Assembly (NCBI RefSeq): GCF_026745355.1
Contig: NC_079210.1
Coordinates: 12,017,523 to 12,081,522, forward strand
DNA length: 64,000 nucleotides
Origin: Beta vulgaris subsp. vulgaris
Taxonomy: Eukaryota > Streptophyta > Magnoliopsida > Caryophyllales > Amaranthaceae
Reading direction: 5' to 3'
The position numbers were made by a program, and so were the translations under genes. Each line of letters begins with the position of its first letter. The first letter of the stretch is position 1. Of the stretch, positions 35,051 to 45,935 are shown piece after piece. Under the pieces are notes generated by a model. It was not told where the DNA came from. It worked only from the letters and a program-made list of their open reading frames with translations, and did not search any database.

Positions 35051-36117
35051 GGAAAAATGGATCAGAATACCCCCAACTTTGGGCGGTCCGCTTTTAATAC
35101 CCCCAACTTTAGATTATTTTTAAATAACCCCAACTTTGGAGGTGGTCCGCCGAAAATGCACCCATATGACTTGTAACCTGTTAACAAGGTAATTTTTTTT
35201 TGTTCCATCCTCTACTTCTTCTTCCTCCATGACAACCACCACCTAGCCACCAGCCCACCACTACCACAACTTCCCACCAGTCCCACACCCCATCCCTACC
35301 CGAGCCACCCACCGGAATCTCCCCCACCCGAGCGATCACCTTCAAACCCCTCCTCCCCAACCCCAGCCACCAAGCCACCACCTTTGAATCCCTCCCCCCC
35401 AATGCCCTACCACCACCTTCGAACCCCTCCCCTCCACGCCCAGCCCAACCATCACCTTCGAACCCCTCCCTCCACACCCAGCCCAACCACCACCTTCGGA
35501 CCCCTCCCCTCCCCTCCACGCCCAACCCAACCCTTGCATCCCCCCAACCCCACCGTCGCAGCCTCCCCCTCCCCCACACCACCCATTTGAATTCCCGCCC
35601 ACCCACCATTGCTCACTGCCATCGTACGAAACCCAGAGAGAGCCTCCAAAACCTTCGAGAAGAAGGCGAAATGAAGGTGGTGACGAAGGTGGTAGGGAGG
35701 AGAGAGAAATGGTGGTGAGGGAAGGTGGCAGTGGGGGGTTGGGGGTAGGGGGATGAGGAGAGGAGAGAGAGATGAGCAGAAGGTGGCAGTGGGGGTTGGG
35801 GGTGGGGGATGAGGAGAGGAGAGAGAGAGAGATGAGCAGAAGGTGGCAGTGGGGGTTGGGGGTGGGGGATGAGGAGAGGAGAGAGAGAGATGAGCAGAAG
35901 GTGGCAGTGGGGGTTGGGGGTGGGGGATGAGGAGAGGAGAGAGAGAGATAAGCAGAGGGGGTGGGATTTTTGGTTTACCAGTTCATCCGGTCATAACAGG
36001 TAAATGGTGCATTTTTGGCGGACCACCCCCAAAGTTGGGGGTATTTAAAAATAATCTAAAGTTGGGGGTATTAAAAGCGGACCGCCCAAAGTTAGGGGTA
36101 TTCTGATCCATTTTTCC
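35051..36117. mobile_element. MULE-type foldback element with perfect 9-bp duplication
   Basis: The ends are GGAAAAATGGATCAGAATAC and the exact inverse at 36098-36117, and the inverted repeats run about 115 bp ('acccccaactttgggcggtccgcttttaatac' type). CTATATTAA stands at both borders (35042-35050 and 36118-36126). Nine bases is the Mutator length. The interior is not transposase: it is C-rich on the left and G-rich, tandemly repeated, on the right. The long frames in it have no domains. It splits the RNase H domain of the LINE. Confidence 0.9.
35721..35955 (+). repeat. 58-60 bp minisatellite, four copies
   Basis: The unit 'gaaggtggcagtgggggttg' followed by 'ggggtgggggatgagg' and a GA-run with 'gatgagca' starts at 35721, 35779, 35839 and 35897. 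Unit length differs only in the GA-run. It lies within the MULE-type foldback. Confidence 0.9.
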
Positions 36118-36126
36118 CTATATTAA

Positions 36127-36918
36127 TGATGATGTTGGAAAAGGTTGTTGTACGTGCCCATCTGGTGGCAAGCCACGGCCTCGGTCTGGAGGGCAGAGGA
36201 CGCGTAGATAAAAAAAAAACCCCGTTGATGGAGATGATGTTGATTGTGGCACACAACCCAAGCTGCATCCACAAATCCAGTGTTGGCATTCCATGAACCG
36301 TCGATCTGGATAATAATGTCCGGTGTACCTTGCCGAAGACGACCAAGGTTGGCGATATTGAAACCTGGGGGAAGATCATAATCAGGAGCAGGTGGGGGGG
36401 GTCCCTAGCATCATCCGTCGCAGTGAACCTGGTGTGTTGTCGACTACCTTCCTCGGCATGATCAGGTAGTCGTTGTAGTGTGGCCCGGACTTGCCTAAAA
36501 ACCTGGTCGTTTCTCGTATTCCATATCTCCCATAGTGTACTAATAAATGTGGGTATCCTTGTTCCCCAACACCCATCCTCTTTAAGAAATTTACCTAGCC
36601 AAAGTTCCAGCCAGGAGGCCATCGAAAGTGATGGTTGGTCAAGAGGGTGAACACTAAGAGCACTCTCTGACCAAGCTTCGAGAGCTAATGGGCATGTCTG
36701 AAAAATGTGGTGATCATCCTCATTATCATGTAAACAAGTTAGGCATTGGTTTTCAATAGGGATGCCTCGGTAGTGAAGGTTGGAAGAGGTTGCCAGGCAA
36801 TTATGCCACATTTTCCAAATGGACATTTTCCATTTCGGCATGATGCGCAAACCCCAAATTTGGCGAAAGAACTTCGAGGTTACTGGAGTTGTCATGCTGC
36901 AAGTTTCGAGTTGCTGTT
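36127..36918 (-). pseudogene. LINE zf-RVT and RNase H region between the two insertions
   Basis: Contains QQQLETCSMTTPVTSKFFRQ, IWGLRIMPKWKMSIWKM, then the zinc-binding RGIPIENQCLTCLHDNEDDH and HIFQTCPLALEAW, followed by a linker with a frame shift and the RNase H start (IIIQIDGSWNANTGFVDAAW, SSALQTEAVA). It is bounded at 36918 by the 930-bp foldback and at 36118 by the MULE-type foldback; the RNase H continues beyond the latter at 35041 and leftward. Confidence 0.7.
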
Positions 36919-37848
36919 GAATTTCCTCAGGTACCCCTGAGGTTTGGTGTAATTCCCAAATTACCCCCCACATTTGGGGAATTCCTCAGATACCCCTGAG
37001 GTTTGTGTTTGTGCTCAAAATACCCTTACTATGGACGGAAACCTAACGCCGTAGGGTTTTCTTCTCCTTCTCCCCAATTTTCTTTTTCTCCCTCCATCCA
37101 TCATCCTCCATTGATGAACATGGAAGCTTTCTCTCTCCTCCCACCCCACTCTAAAGCCCTAACCACCCAACCCCCACCACCTCCCCTTCCCCCCTACCCC
37201 CTACGTTGCGCTCAGTCGCAGCCCCTGCCTCGGCCGCCGCTCACCGGAGCTTCGCCGTCCACCAGCATCCTCGTACTCTCTCTCTCCTTCGTCGCACTCT
37301 CTCTCTCGCTCCTCTCCTTCGTCGATTTGGACGGGTTGGGGTGGGGGGCTGCGGGGTAAGACCACGAGTGAGGCGAGAGAGAGTTGCGAGCTCCGGCGAA
37401 CGGTAAGCGAGCAGCAGCGTTGGTCTTCGACGGTGTGGCGCGTGCGGGTCGCCGGTGGTGTTGTACGTACAATAGCTCGACGAAGGAGAGGAGCGAGAGA
37501 GAGAGTGTGACGAAGGAGAGAGAGTCCGAGGATGCTGGTGGCCGGCGAAGCTCCGGCGAGCGGCGGCCGAGGCAGGGGCAGCGAGAAAATTGGGGAAAGT
37601 TTGGAGGATGGTGGGGGATGGTGGGAGGAGAGAGAAAGCTTGGAGGTTCATCCATGGAGGAGGGTGAGAGGAAGGAGAGAAACTGAAGAAAGAGAGAAAA
37701 AAAAGTTAACGGCGTTAGGGTTCCGTCAAGAGTAAGGGTATTTTAGACCCAAACACAAACCTCGAGGGTATCTGAGGAATTCTCCAAATGTGAGGGGTAA
37801 TTTGGGAATTACGTCAAACCTCAGGGGTACCTGAGGAAATTTCCCTAA
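36919..37848. mobile_element. Large foldback element, about 930 bp, nearly fully palindromic
   Basis: The left end 'aatttcctcaggtacccc' is mirrored at 37827-37845. Pairing continues inward well past 400 bp per arm: 'taacgccgtagggtt' against 'aacggcgttagggtt', 'gaagctttctctctcctccca' against its inverse near 37620-37640, and 'ctcggccgccgctc' through 'ctctcctcgtcg'-type sequence against 37480-37580. A loop of about 150 bp remains near 37330-37480. The open frames on both strands here are by-products of this GC-rich palindrome. No target duplication was identified. It splits the LINE between thumb and zf-RVT. Confidence 0.8.
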
Positions 37849-37947
37849 TATAATCCCATATCCGAATTTTGTGGAGTAATCACCGGAACGGGTGTAAGGC
37901 CAGTATGGCCGATCTTCCTCCTCCAGACGAGAAGGGAGTTCAATACT

Positions 37948-40151
37948 CTATATAAGACGAGCATATGATGGGATAAAAAACTGAGTGATTTTACGTGCAT
38001 TCCAACCCTGATTATTAGGAAGAATAAGGTCGGCCACAAATGTGTCTGAAGCCTCACGTAAAGTGATACAATCTCTAAATATTGGGATCCTACCTTGCAC
38101 CCAAGCTTGAGATGCAGCTCGTATATTTAGGCCATTGCCCACTTTCCAGGCGCAAGTATCTTTCAAAGTTTGACTCGCCATAAGGAGGCTCCTCCGACCA
38201 AAGGATAGCTTGTGCAAGGTAGGACGGATCCACGAAGCACGTTGGTTGACCGATAGGAACACCTTTGAGAACAAAAGCTGTGGATGATGTACAATACGCC
38301 ACACCTTTTTCATAAGCATCGCTTTATTGAAACATCCGATATTACGAATGCCGAGCCCTCCCTGACCTTTTCGACGATGCATGATCTCCCTTTTCCAATG
38401 AATTCCCTGCTGAGAGAAATTTTTCCAAAAGAACCGGGCAATCATGGCATCCAATTTGTGAGCAATAGTGATGGGGATTGGAAAGATAGCGAGTTGATTC
38501 ATAATAGTCGCCACCAGAATGGAGTTAACGATTACTAGTTTGGTTGACTCGGACAGTAGTCTATGGTTCCACCTAGCAATCTTGTTCGAGATGATATCTA
38601 GTAATGATGTAAAGTGTTGTACCTTGGGTCCCTGAATGTCGATTGAGGATCCCAGATATGTTCCTAGCGAGGAGCGATCGTCCATCTGGAGTATAGATTT
38701 GTAGGAGTGGCGATGATCAGAAGCTATATTCGGGATAAAATTTCACAAAGGACTTCTGAAGATTGATCATCTGACCCGAGATAGTGCAGAATCTTGTAAT
38801 AAGAGTGTTGAGGGAATGACATGTGCCCTCAGAAGCTCGAAAAAAGAAAATAGCATCGTCTGTAAAAAACAGGTGTGAGATTATAGGACCATGTCGACCG
38901 ATTTTAATACCTTGGAATTGGTGTATGTCTGAGGCCAGTGTAGTCATTCAGGAGAGGATATCCATACAGAACAAGAAAATATATGGTGATAAGGGATCCC
39001 CCTGACGTAGGCCACAAGTCGGGGTTGCCGTTCCATTAATCAGTATTCTGTAGGAAATCGTACTAATACATTGTTGAATAAGTCTGATCCAAGCAGATGG
39101 GAACCCGTACGCAACCAAAATGCGCAAGATAAAAAGCCAACTCACTCTATCATAAGCTTTGTTCATATCCAGTTTCAAAGCTGCAAGATAGCGACCCCCA
39201 AATCATTGTTTATTGATAATATGGGTTAACTCGTGGGAAATAAGGATGTTATCATCCATATGTCGCCCAGGAACAAAAGCATTCTGAAAATCAGCTATTA
39301 AGCTCGGTAGGTGAGGTTTTATCCTGTTGACCATACACTTTGTTAACACATTCATAAATGACATTACAAAGGCTTATTGGTCGGAAGTGACTAACCTCCT
39401 CTGGAGGGGTAGCTTTTGGAATTAGAACTATAAGAGTTTTATTCCATTCTTTCAATAAATGACCAGTAGAGAAGAAGCGTTGGACTGCTCGTATTACAGA
39501 AGAACCAATGTGTTCCCAGTGGAGCTTAAAAAATTCCGAGGGGACACCGTCTAGCCCAGGAGATTTATCATTTGCGATATCAAACATGCCCTTTCGGATC
39601 TCGTGATATGTGATGGGGGCAATGAGCTCCTGGGAAGCTGTCTCTGAGAGACTCGGAAGGTTAAGTTCCCGAAGCACTAGGTCAATTTCTGAGCCATGGT
39701 TAATGTCCATAAGTGGGGAGCCAGTATCAACTCTAAAGATTTTCTTGAAATACGATTGGAGTAACTTGGCTATGTCTTGAGGTGTGTCCACCCAATCGCC
39801 ACCCGGGGTACGAAGCATGTAAACGAAATTTTGTTGTTTCTTTTGTCTGAGCCTATTGAACAAAAACTTTGATGGAATATCCCCAAGTTGGAGATGACGA
39901 TCTTTAATCTGTTGCTGCCAATAAGTCATTGCAAGTGATGCTTCGTTCATAAGCGTACGATGTCGGTGCACCAACGAAGCACCTTGTGGTAGTGAGTGCA
40001 CATTCGACCTTTGGTGTTGTATTTCATTAAAAATACTTCTCCCGTTAATGCCCCAAAACAACTTTTTGTCTAAACACCAAGTTTTAAGGCGGTTGCGCAG
40101 AATTTTCAGGCGTCGCGCCAGACTATACATTGGCAAACCCACGATGTGCAT
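37948..40151 (-). pseudogene. LINE reverse transcriptase region, broken in several frames
   Basis: 40151-39291 covers the end of the endonuclease and the start of RT (LRRLKILRNRLKTWCLD-like helix, GLDGVPSEFFK, LIVLIPKATPPEEVSHFRPI). 39178-38948 has the D of [11 protein letters not shown] and QGDPLSP. 38947-38717 has SHLFFTDDAIFFFRASEG and SGQMINLQKS. 38685-37948 is the thumb. The catalytic aspartates survive but the frame breaks at about 39300, 39180, 38945 and 38700. It probably once read as a single ORF2. Confidence 0.7.
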
Positions 40152-40686
40152 TTGCCAAATTTCGTGAATTATATGAGTTACCCACGAAGTTTGTAACTAG
40201 ATAGGAGCATGGTCGGAATGAATAATAGGAAAGTTCTGGATCGTAGCCGACGGAAAATCATCTAACCAGGCCGGCGAAGCATAAGCTCTGTCCAGCCGTT
40301 CCATGATAATATTGGAGTCTGTCCTATTATTAGTCCAGGTATAACGCGGTCCAAAGAACAGAGTATCCGTTAACTGAAGATCGTGCTTTCAAGTAACAAT
40401 TTCGTCCCATCCTTTAATTATACTTGCACCACACAGTTTATCAGCATATGAATCGAGTTGATTAATGTCACCAATAATAAGAAAATTTCTGTAGGGTCGT
40501 AGTAGCTGTGTCAGCTCTGCCCATGTGCCGACCTATTCTCTACTTGAGGTTCGCCATACAGGAAAAGGCAGTGCCACTGCTTACCATTCATCATCTTTGT
40601 GTTACAAAGTACATAATTCCTACACTGAGCTACTACATCCATATCAAACGGACCCCAACAAAAAACTGCTATTCCTCCTCTAGTAT

Positions 40687-41732
40687 CTACAACATCCACC
40701 CCACAAAAGAAGAGGGACTAGTTGAGCGAAGTACAAGAGCCACATTATGTACAGCAGTTTTAGTTTCCTGAAGGAACAAAAAAGTAGGTCGATAGCTCGT
40801 GAGGAGCCAACGAAGATACGGAATTGTCGGACTATTGATGTTATTAAGTCCTCGACAATTCCAGGCAAGAACGTTCATCTTGATATGTGGTTGATTAGGG
40901 TCAACCGCGCCCCTTGCGTTGTCGTCATTTGAGTAATCTACTGCCAGAGTTAAATGCATCACCATTTCAGTAGATGTAGGAGCTTGTACAGAATTTCCAG
41001 AGTGGTGTACGGAAGTAGTAGTTGCATCTTGTTTATTTTTCTTGCCATTCCATCGATCCAGTGGTATTGCTGGTGAAGTGAGAGCTGGACGCTTGTCTCG
41101 CTGATGTTGCGTGATGCCCTCTGCTGGTTCGACACCAAAAACACTCGCCATCTCCACATCAGTAATAGCTTTCCCTCTCATTCTCTTATTCTTGGGGTCA
41201 GTTGGGATGGTGAATCCCCCTTTTGCGTCCCATTCCTCCATCTTCCTTTTCTGCCGCTTGAATTTGGCTTGAAACTCATCTCCGCCAAAACGAAAATAGG
41301 AATTTAGGGACTGACTTCTTGTATAAGGTGCTTCAGGCCTTCGCTTCCCCATAAACATAGAAGCCGCGACTGGTAAGGCAAGGATTATCTCCTGCTGTCG
41401 TCCTTCAACTTGATCATGCGCATGCATATTCTGTTGCGAAGACTCTGAATTATTGTTGGCATGCAATAAATCGAGTGGTGAGGTTGGAGAGTAAAGCGCC
41501 TCATAGTGCTCGGTACCTTGGCGAGCCTTCTGGAGTGGCGGAATAGCCTGCAACATAGGATTAAAATAATCTGCAATGGGGTGTGGGGATATTCGAAAGC
41601 GATTATTAATGATACGAGAGATGTTGCGAAGCTCATTTGGGTCTTGACTAGAATTTGTAGGAGAGTGCAGTTCCATTATGAGCCCATCATCTTGAATGTA
41701 TGGAATCCCTCCATTGGCTGCATCACGGGACC
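40687..41732 (-). pseudogene. LINE ORF: ORF1/ORF2 linker and endonuclease N-terminus
   Basis: Open for about 350 codons inside the LINE. The first part is polar and low in known motifs (RSRDAANGGIPYIQDDGLIM, then a K/R-rich FQAKFKRQKRKMEEWDAKGG block), as in the region between the DUF4283/zinc-knuckle part and the endonuclease of plant LINEs. The endonuclease begins with the NVLAWNCRGL strand and the catalytic-pocket segment FLFLQETKT. The frame is lost after VGWML. The 28 residues that extend the open frame to 41847 come from flanking MITE sequence and are not part of the protein. Confidence 0.6.
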
Positions 41733-41774
41733 TAATTTGGGGTGAAAGAAGTGTAGTAATATAAGACCTAGCTA

Positions 41775-42745
41775 CTTTCTCCTTTTTATAAGTGAGTGAT
41801 ATATATTCATTATTTAAAAATATCATAATAAGTGACACATAACTCAAAATGGTAAAGAACTTACATTTTATTATGAAATTGTCTTTTTAATTTCGCCACC
41901 CACAAACCTAACCTACATTAATTATTTTAATTTTCTCCTAAGTTAATTTAATAAATTACCCACAATTCTTAATCAATTACCCATTCATCCAACCCAACCC
42001 CCCTCTCTCATCCTTACCCTATAACCACCGTGCCCGCACCATTGATGCCTACACCACTAAGCTGACATCTTCTTCTCTTCCTTCTCCACCACTATCACCT
42101 CATAATTCCCTTCTCTTTCTTCTCTCTCCTCAAAAACCAAGAAATATTATCTTCTTCTCTTCCTTCCTCCACCACTAGGGGGCACAGATTCAAAGCCTTT
42201 TCCTCCACCATTTTTCGTAGCTTGGATCTCGAAATCTGAGTCAAATTCGAAACCATTCCTCTATTTGAACCCAACTTTTCGTGGCCACTTACTTTGTGGT
42301 TTAAAGGAGAAGAGACGAAATCGAGGCTTTCACCCGTCTTAGTGAGAATCAAGCAAGGACTGACTAGAAGAGAAGATACCATGATTTATAGGAGAGAGAG
42401 AATTGAGGAGGAAGTTATGAAGTGAATTACGGGGAGGAGCGGAATTAGGGAGCAAAGGTGTAATTGGAGCCGAAATCGCAATGATGGTGGTCGTGGTGGA
42501 TGCTAATACATAGGTGGTGAGAACTGAGAAGTGGTAGAAGGTGGTAGTGGTGGATTAAAATGGTGGTTGTGGTGGCTGCTGTGTGAATGTGAGGGTTTGG
42601 TAAGGAATAAAGTTAGTTCAATCAAGTGTAAGATTTAATTTGTAAGCCCTTTCGTTTTTTAAATATGATCCCCAACTTTCTCTCCCTAAGTTTATTAAGA
42701 AGTGTGTCATTTCTCTCTATGTCACTTATCAAAAAACAGATGAAG
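41775..42745. mobile_element. Long Stowaway-like MITE beside the LINE
   Basis: The left end CTTTCTCCTTTTTATAAGTGA is an imperfect inverse of the right end 'cacttatcaaaaaacagatgaag', with TA at 41773-41774 and 42746-42747. The interior (about 970 bp) is non-coding, with CT-rich and GGTGG-rich halves ('ccaccactatcacc', 'ggtggtagtggtgg') that also pair loosely, suggesting a worn foldback. Boundaries are less certain than for the shorter Stowaways. Confidence 0.45.
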
Positions 42746-42747
42746 TA

Positions 42748-43361
42748 TTATGCAACATACACAATATATTGTACGTTTTACACAAAATGACAAAATTACG
42801 CATCCCACCCTTAAGATTGGGGTGAGCCATGGATAGGATTTTTTTTCTCTAGTAGATGTGCAAGCAACACACCTATGTTGCATGAGGCCTAAGCTAATAT
42901 GAGCAGTGCACGACATATGTGATTCACAGACGATTTTAGCCTGTGACAATTTTCTTGCAAAGTTGCAATCTTCATTTCAGAGTTGTTGCATAGGGGCTAT
43001 GACAAGCGATACTACTTGTGTTATGTGGAGCCTAGCTTTGATATGCAATGATCGTAAGTTTGCGTTGCTTCCAGGGGTGGAACATCGGGGGGAGGGGGCA
43101 CTGCTCCCAAATAACCCTATATTGGCCCCTCCAACTTCTTTTTTTTTTTTTGAAAATTTTCTTTTAGTCCCCTTGAAAATAATATTTTGGATCCTCCCCT
43201 GCTTGCTCCTCTTTAGTGTTTTTGACCTAATTTTTGGATTCTTAAAGAAAAGACATCACTTTTAACAAATTTTCTCATATAATATTTTCTAATATTCCCC
43301 TTTTTCTCTCTCACAACTCAGTATTTTTAAACCTTTTTTTCATGAAAACCTTTCTCAAAAC
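42748..43361. other. Intergenic DNA
   Basis: No supported gene. The 119-codon frame at 42906-43265 has no recognisable domain. 'ggggggagggggcactgctccc' near 43088 and 'gaggggacaccatatctcccc' near 44587 look like inverted remnants of one repeat, not resolved. Confidence 0.4.
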
Positions 43362-43363
43362 TA

Positions 43364-43678
43364 CTACCTCCGTTTCCTAGAGATCTTCCTTGTTACTGTT
43401 ACTATAGATACCAATGAGAATCAAGTTGTGTGGGGTGTGGGGTGGGTAAAGTAGGAGAGAGAAAGGGATTAAGATAAATAAACAAATAAAAAGGGGTAAA
43501 GTAGGAGAGAGAAAAGGAGTAAAATTGAATTAATAATGTAATGGTGGACCATATGATAGGGACATGAGAGGGTAAAAAGGAAAAAAAAATTTCAAATAAG
43601 GAATAAAGTAAAAGAGGGAAGATCTTTTGAAAACGCACTTAAACGGAAAGAGGGAAGATCTTTAGGAAACGGAGGGAG
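43364..43678. mobile_element. Stowaway-type MITE
   Basis: Left CTACCTCCGTTTCCTAGAGA, right inverse 'ttaggaaacggagggag', flanked by TA at 43362-43363 and 43679-43680. 'gagatcttcc' and 'ggaagatcttt' extend the arms. A second inner copy of the right arm ('ggaagatcttttgaaaacgc') precedes the terminus. Confidence 0.75.
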
Positions 43679-43680
43679 TA

Positions 43681-44616
43681 CTTTGATACTACAAAATCCC
43701 ATATAAATTTATATTCAAAGACTTTTTTTTGTTCTAATTCCCTTCAAAAATCCATTCAAACATACGACTAACATAAACGTGAACGGTGATGTTCAAATAA
43801 AGTTCTTTTCTTTAATTAATTAACACTAGTAATATATACACGCGATGCATGCGATGATATATTAATATTAACATAAAAAAATGTTAAAAAATTAACTTAA
43901 AAGTGTAATATTTATGGTGAATATTTGATGAGCGTTATGATTTTTTATTTGCATTGCTAGTGTAAAGAATAATGTTTTCCATAAAGGACTAAGTCGAGGT
44001 AGGATATGTTATTGTGTATTTGCAAGAATATTCAACAATTCTCCTTTTAAACAATGATTTAGGTTATATTATTTATTTAAAAATACATATATTTTATATG
44101 CTATTTTAAGAGTATTAGTTCAATTTAATTTCACTGGATAATAGAGGGTTCTAGGCATACTATGGTGATTAGTGCTTCAATAAAAAAAAATTATAAATTG
44201 ATATTATCTGATGGTGTATGTTTATATCTTTAATTATTTATTATCCTAACTGATTGTGCTCCCTAAAATATTTTTAAAATGGATATTCTCTAATTAAGTT
44301 TCTTAATTCTTTTATGGTTTGTTAATGCATGTTATTTCAAATTGTTTATTGCAACTGAGAGTTTAGATAGTACGACTCTTGTGAATCTTTGTTTTTATAA
44401 TTGTTTGAAAATTGTCATCAATTTATATTTTCAATTATGAATTTTCTCTCTTTAGACATTTTTATGTATTTTTTTTTGGTAATGTAAAATTTTCTTTAGT
44501 ACCCATATTTGTAAATTAGGAAATAATTAAGAAAATCTTCTTTTTTATTATTTTTTGTGAGATTAAGGATATATAAGTATTTTCAAGAGGGGACACCATA
44601 TCTCCCCCTTGGCTTA
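43681..44616. other. AT-rich intergenic DNA, possible Helitron terminus
   Basis: No gene seen. CTAG at 43826-43829 with CGCGATGCATGCG just to the right could be a minus-strand Helitron 3' end (hairpin then CTAG); the other end was not found. Confidence 0.3.
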
Positions 44617-44618
44617 TA

Positions 44619-44897
44619 CTCCCTCCGTTTCTTTTTAATCTACACACTTTCTTTTTAAGTCCGTTTTTTTAATCTACACACTGTTACTTTTTCTATTTTT
44701 GATAATATATCATATTTACTTTCTCTTCTTTTTCCACCCATATCATTCACTTTTTAATATTTTAACCCACTATTTTGTTTCTCTCTCTTACTTTTCAGTT
44801 TCTCTTTCCACCTTTTTAGTTTGTATCTCATATTTTTGTATTTTTTCTTTAATTCTCCCCCGAAGTGAAGTGAGTAAATTAAAAAAGAACATGAGAG
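44619..44897. mobile_element. Stowaway-type MITE
   Basis: Left CTCCCTCCGTTTCTTTTTAA, right inverse 'taaaaaagaacatgagag', flanked by TA at 44617-44618 and 44898-44899. The left arm is repeated inwardly ('aatctacacactttctttttaagtccg'). About 280 bp, no coding capacity. Confidence 0.7.
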
Positions 44898-45419
44898 TAT
44901 AATAGAGATTTTAAAATCACACATGTATAAGATAGACTCTCTAGTAAGTTGACTACATCAATATATTATGTTCATTCAATTTAAATGCACTATCTAAATT
45001 CTAAATAATCTCTAAAGTCAAAACAATAGAAGTGTTGAACTAGGTATCCCTTACATGTCAAGAAAAGGAGTATTTAAGACACAAGTATATTTAAAATACA
45101 AAAGGGAAAAAAAAAATGGTTAGTTTGCATTACTAAGGAAAGATAATAAAGAATCCCGAATAAAGCGGCCCAAAACACCGTTAGATTTAGTGAGTTAACG
45201 CGTGATTTGTGAAGTCTCTACTCTTATCACTTGCGTGATTGCGTCAATTGTAGGTCTCCTCTCCTTTGTTCATCTTTCACTCTCCCTCTCCAACTCATAT
45301 TCTCACTTTTCTTGTTTCTCAAAACATTGACTCTCTCTCTCTCTCCTCTCTTTCTTATATCTTCAACTTCACATCCCCAGATCTACCATACCACATACAC
45401 ATTCATCCATCAAACAATC

Positions 45420-45935
45420 ATGGCCAATTCATTCATCTTTTTCTCTCTCCTCTTCCTCTCAATCAACTACCACTTAGCCTCCTCCGCAGATCCACCGTCT
45501 CCTTCACCTTCTCCATCCTCTCAATTTCCCGCTGATTCCATACCTTCTCCTGCATCATCACCATCTCCTTTGTCCGACATTACTTTACCTCCTTCCGTAT
45601 CTCCACCATTAGGCTCCAACTCTAATCTTTCTCCTTCACCGTCTCCCGCTGATTCTCCAGTCTCCGACATCGCCGTATCTCCGCCCCCATCCCCGTCGTC
45701 CTCGCCGGCTCCTGCGCCCGACGCAGCGGATGATGCATTTGCGGCGGAAGTGAAGAGTAACGCGCAAAAGGAAAGTTCTTCCGGCGGAATGAGTGGCGGA
45801 CATAAAGCCGGCGTTGCGTTTGGAGTTATTGGTGCGGTTTGTGTTGTGGGTGTTGGTGGGTGGATTTACAAGAAACGTCAAGATAATCTCAGGAGAACTC
45901 AGTATGGTTATAATGCTAGAACTACCATGATATGA
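45420..45935 (+). CDS. Proline-rich arabinogalactan-like single-pass membrane protein
   Basis: 171 residues. Signal peptide about 1-23 (MANSFIFFSLLFLSINYHLA / SSA). Residues about 24-105 are dominated by SP, AP and PP dipeptides (DPPSPSPSPSS, SPSPADSPVS, PPPSPSSSPAPAP), the motif for prolyl hydroxylation and arabinogalactan attachment. A short EVKSNAQKESSSGGMSGGHK block leads to a transmembrane segment (about 130-150) and a basic, tyrosine-containing tail (KKRQDNLRRTQYGYNA). This SGGMSGG-K-AG plus KKRQ-N-RR-QYGY arrangement recurs in plant AGP-like proteins that keep a transmembrane helix instead of a GPI signal. It is likely at the plasma membrane with the glycosylated part in the wall; function unknown. 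The in-frame ATG at 45420 is chosen because the signal peptide starts there; the open frame extends upstream to 45231 through CT-rich leader. Confidence 0.85.
   Translation: MANSFIFFSLLFLSINYHLASSADPPSPSPSPSSQFPADSIPSPASSPSPLSDITLPPSVSPPLGSNSNLSPSPSPADSPVSDIAVSPPPSPSSSPAPAPDAADDAFAAEVKSNAQKESSSGGMSGGHKAGVAFGVIGAVCVVGVGGWIYKKRQDNLRRTQYGYNARTTMI

Larger units (their letters stand above)
34785..41732 (-). mobile_element. L1-type LINE with two nested foldback elements
   Basis: Reading leftward: linker between gag-like ORF1 and endonuclease (41730-40900); endonuclease start MNVLAWNCRGLNNINSPT near 40890, DVVDTRGGIAVF at about 40690, IIGDINQLDSYADK near 40470; RT with [42 protein letters not shown] and FFTDDAIFFF (A to T in the FADD box); thumb 38685-37948 (LGTYLGSSIDIQG, ARFFWKNFSQQGIHWKREI, GGLGIRNI); zf-RVT 36900-36400; RNase H with QIDGSWNANTGF at about 36320 and HFLASLRTSDITIEHTLNEI at 35020-34960. 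A 13-bp direct repeat, TAATTTGGGGTGA, at 34772-34784 and 41733-41745 is the candidate target duplication. An A-run (34810-34818, T on plus) is near the 3' end. Several stops and shifts mean it is dead. Confidence 0.8.

Noticed and set aside
35181..35649. Long overlapping open frames rich in G/W/P on both strands
   Set aside because: They lie in the simple-sequence arms of a MULE-type foldback element; composition, not coding, keeps them open.
37003..37735. Six open frames of 60-150 codons on both strands
   Set aside because: They are products of a GC-rich palindrome; mirrored frames occur on opposite strands and none has a domain.
42906..43265. 119-codon open frame
   Set aside because: No signal, domain or splice context; the second half is T-rich low complexity.
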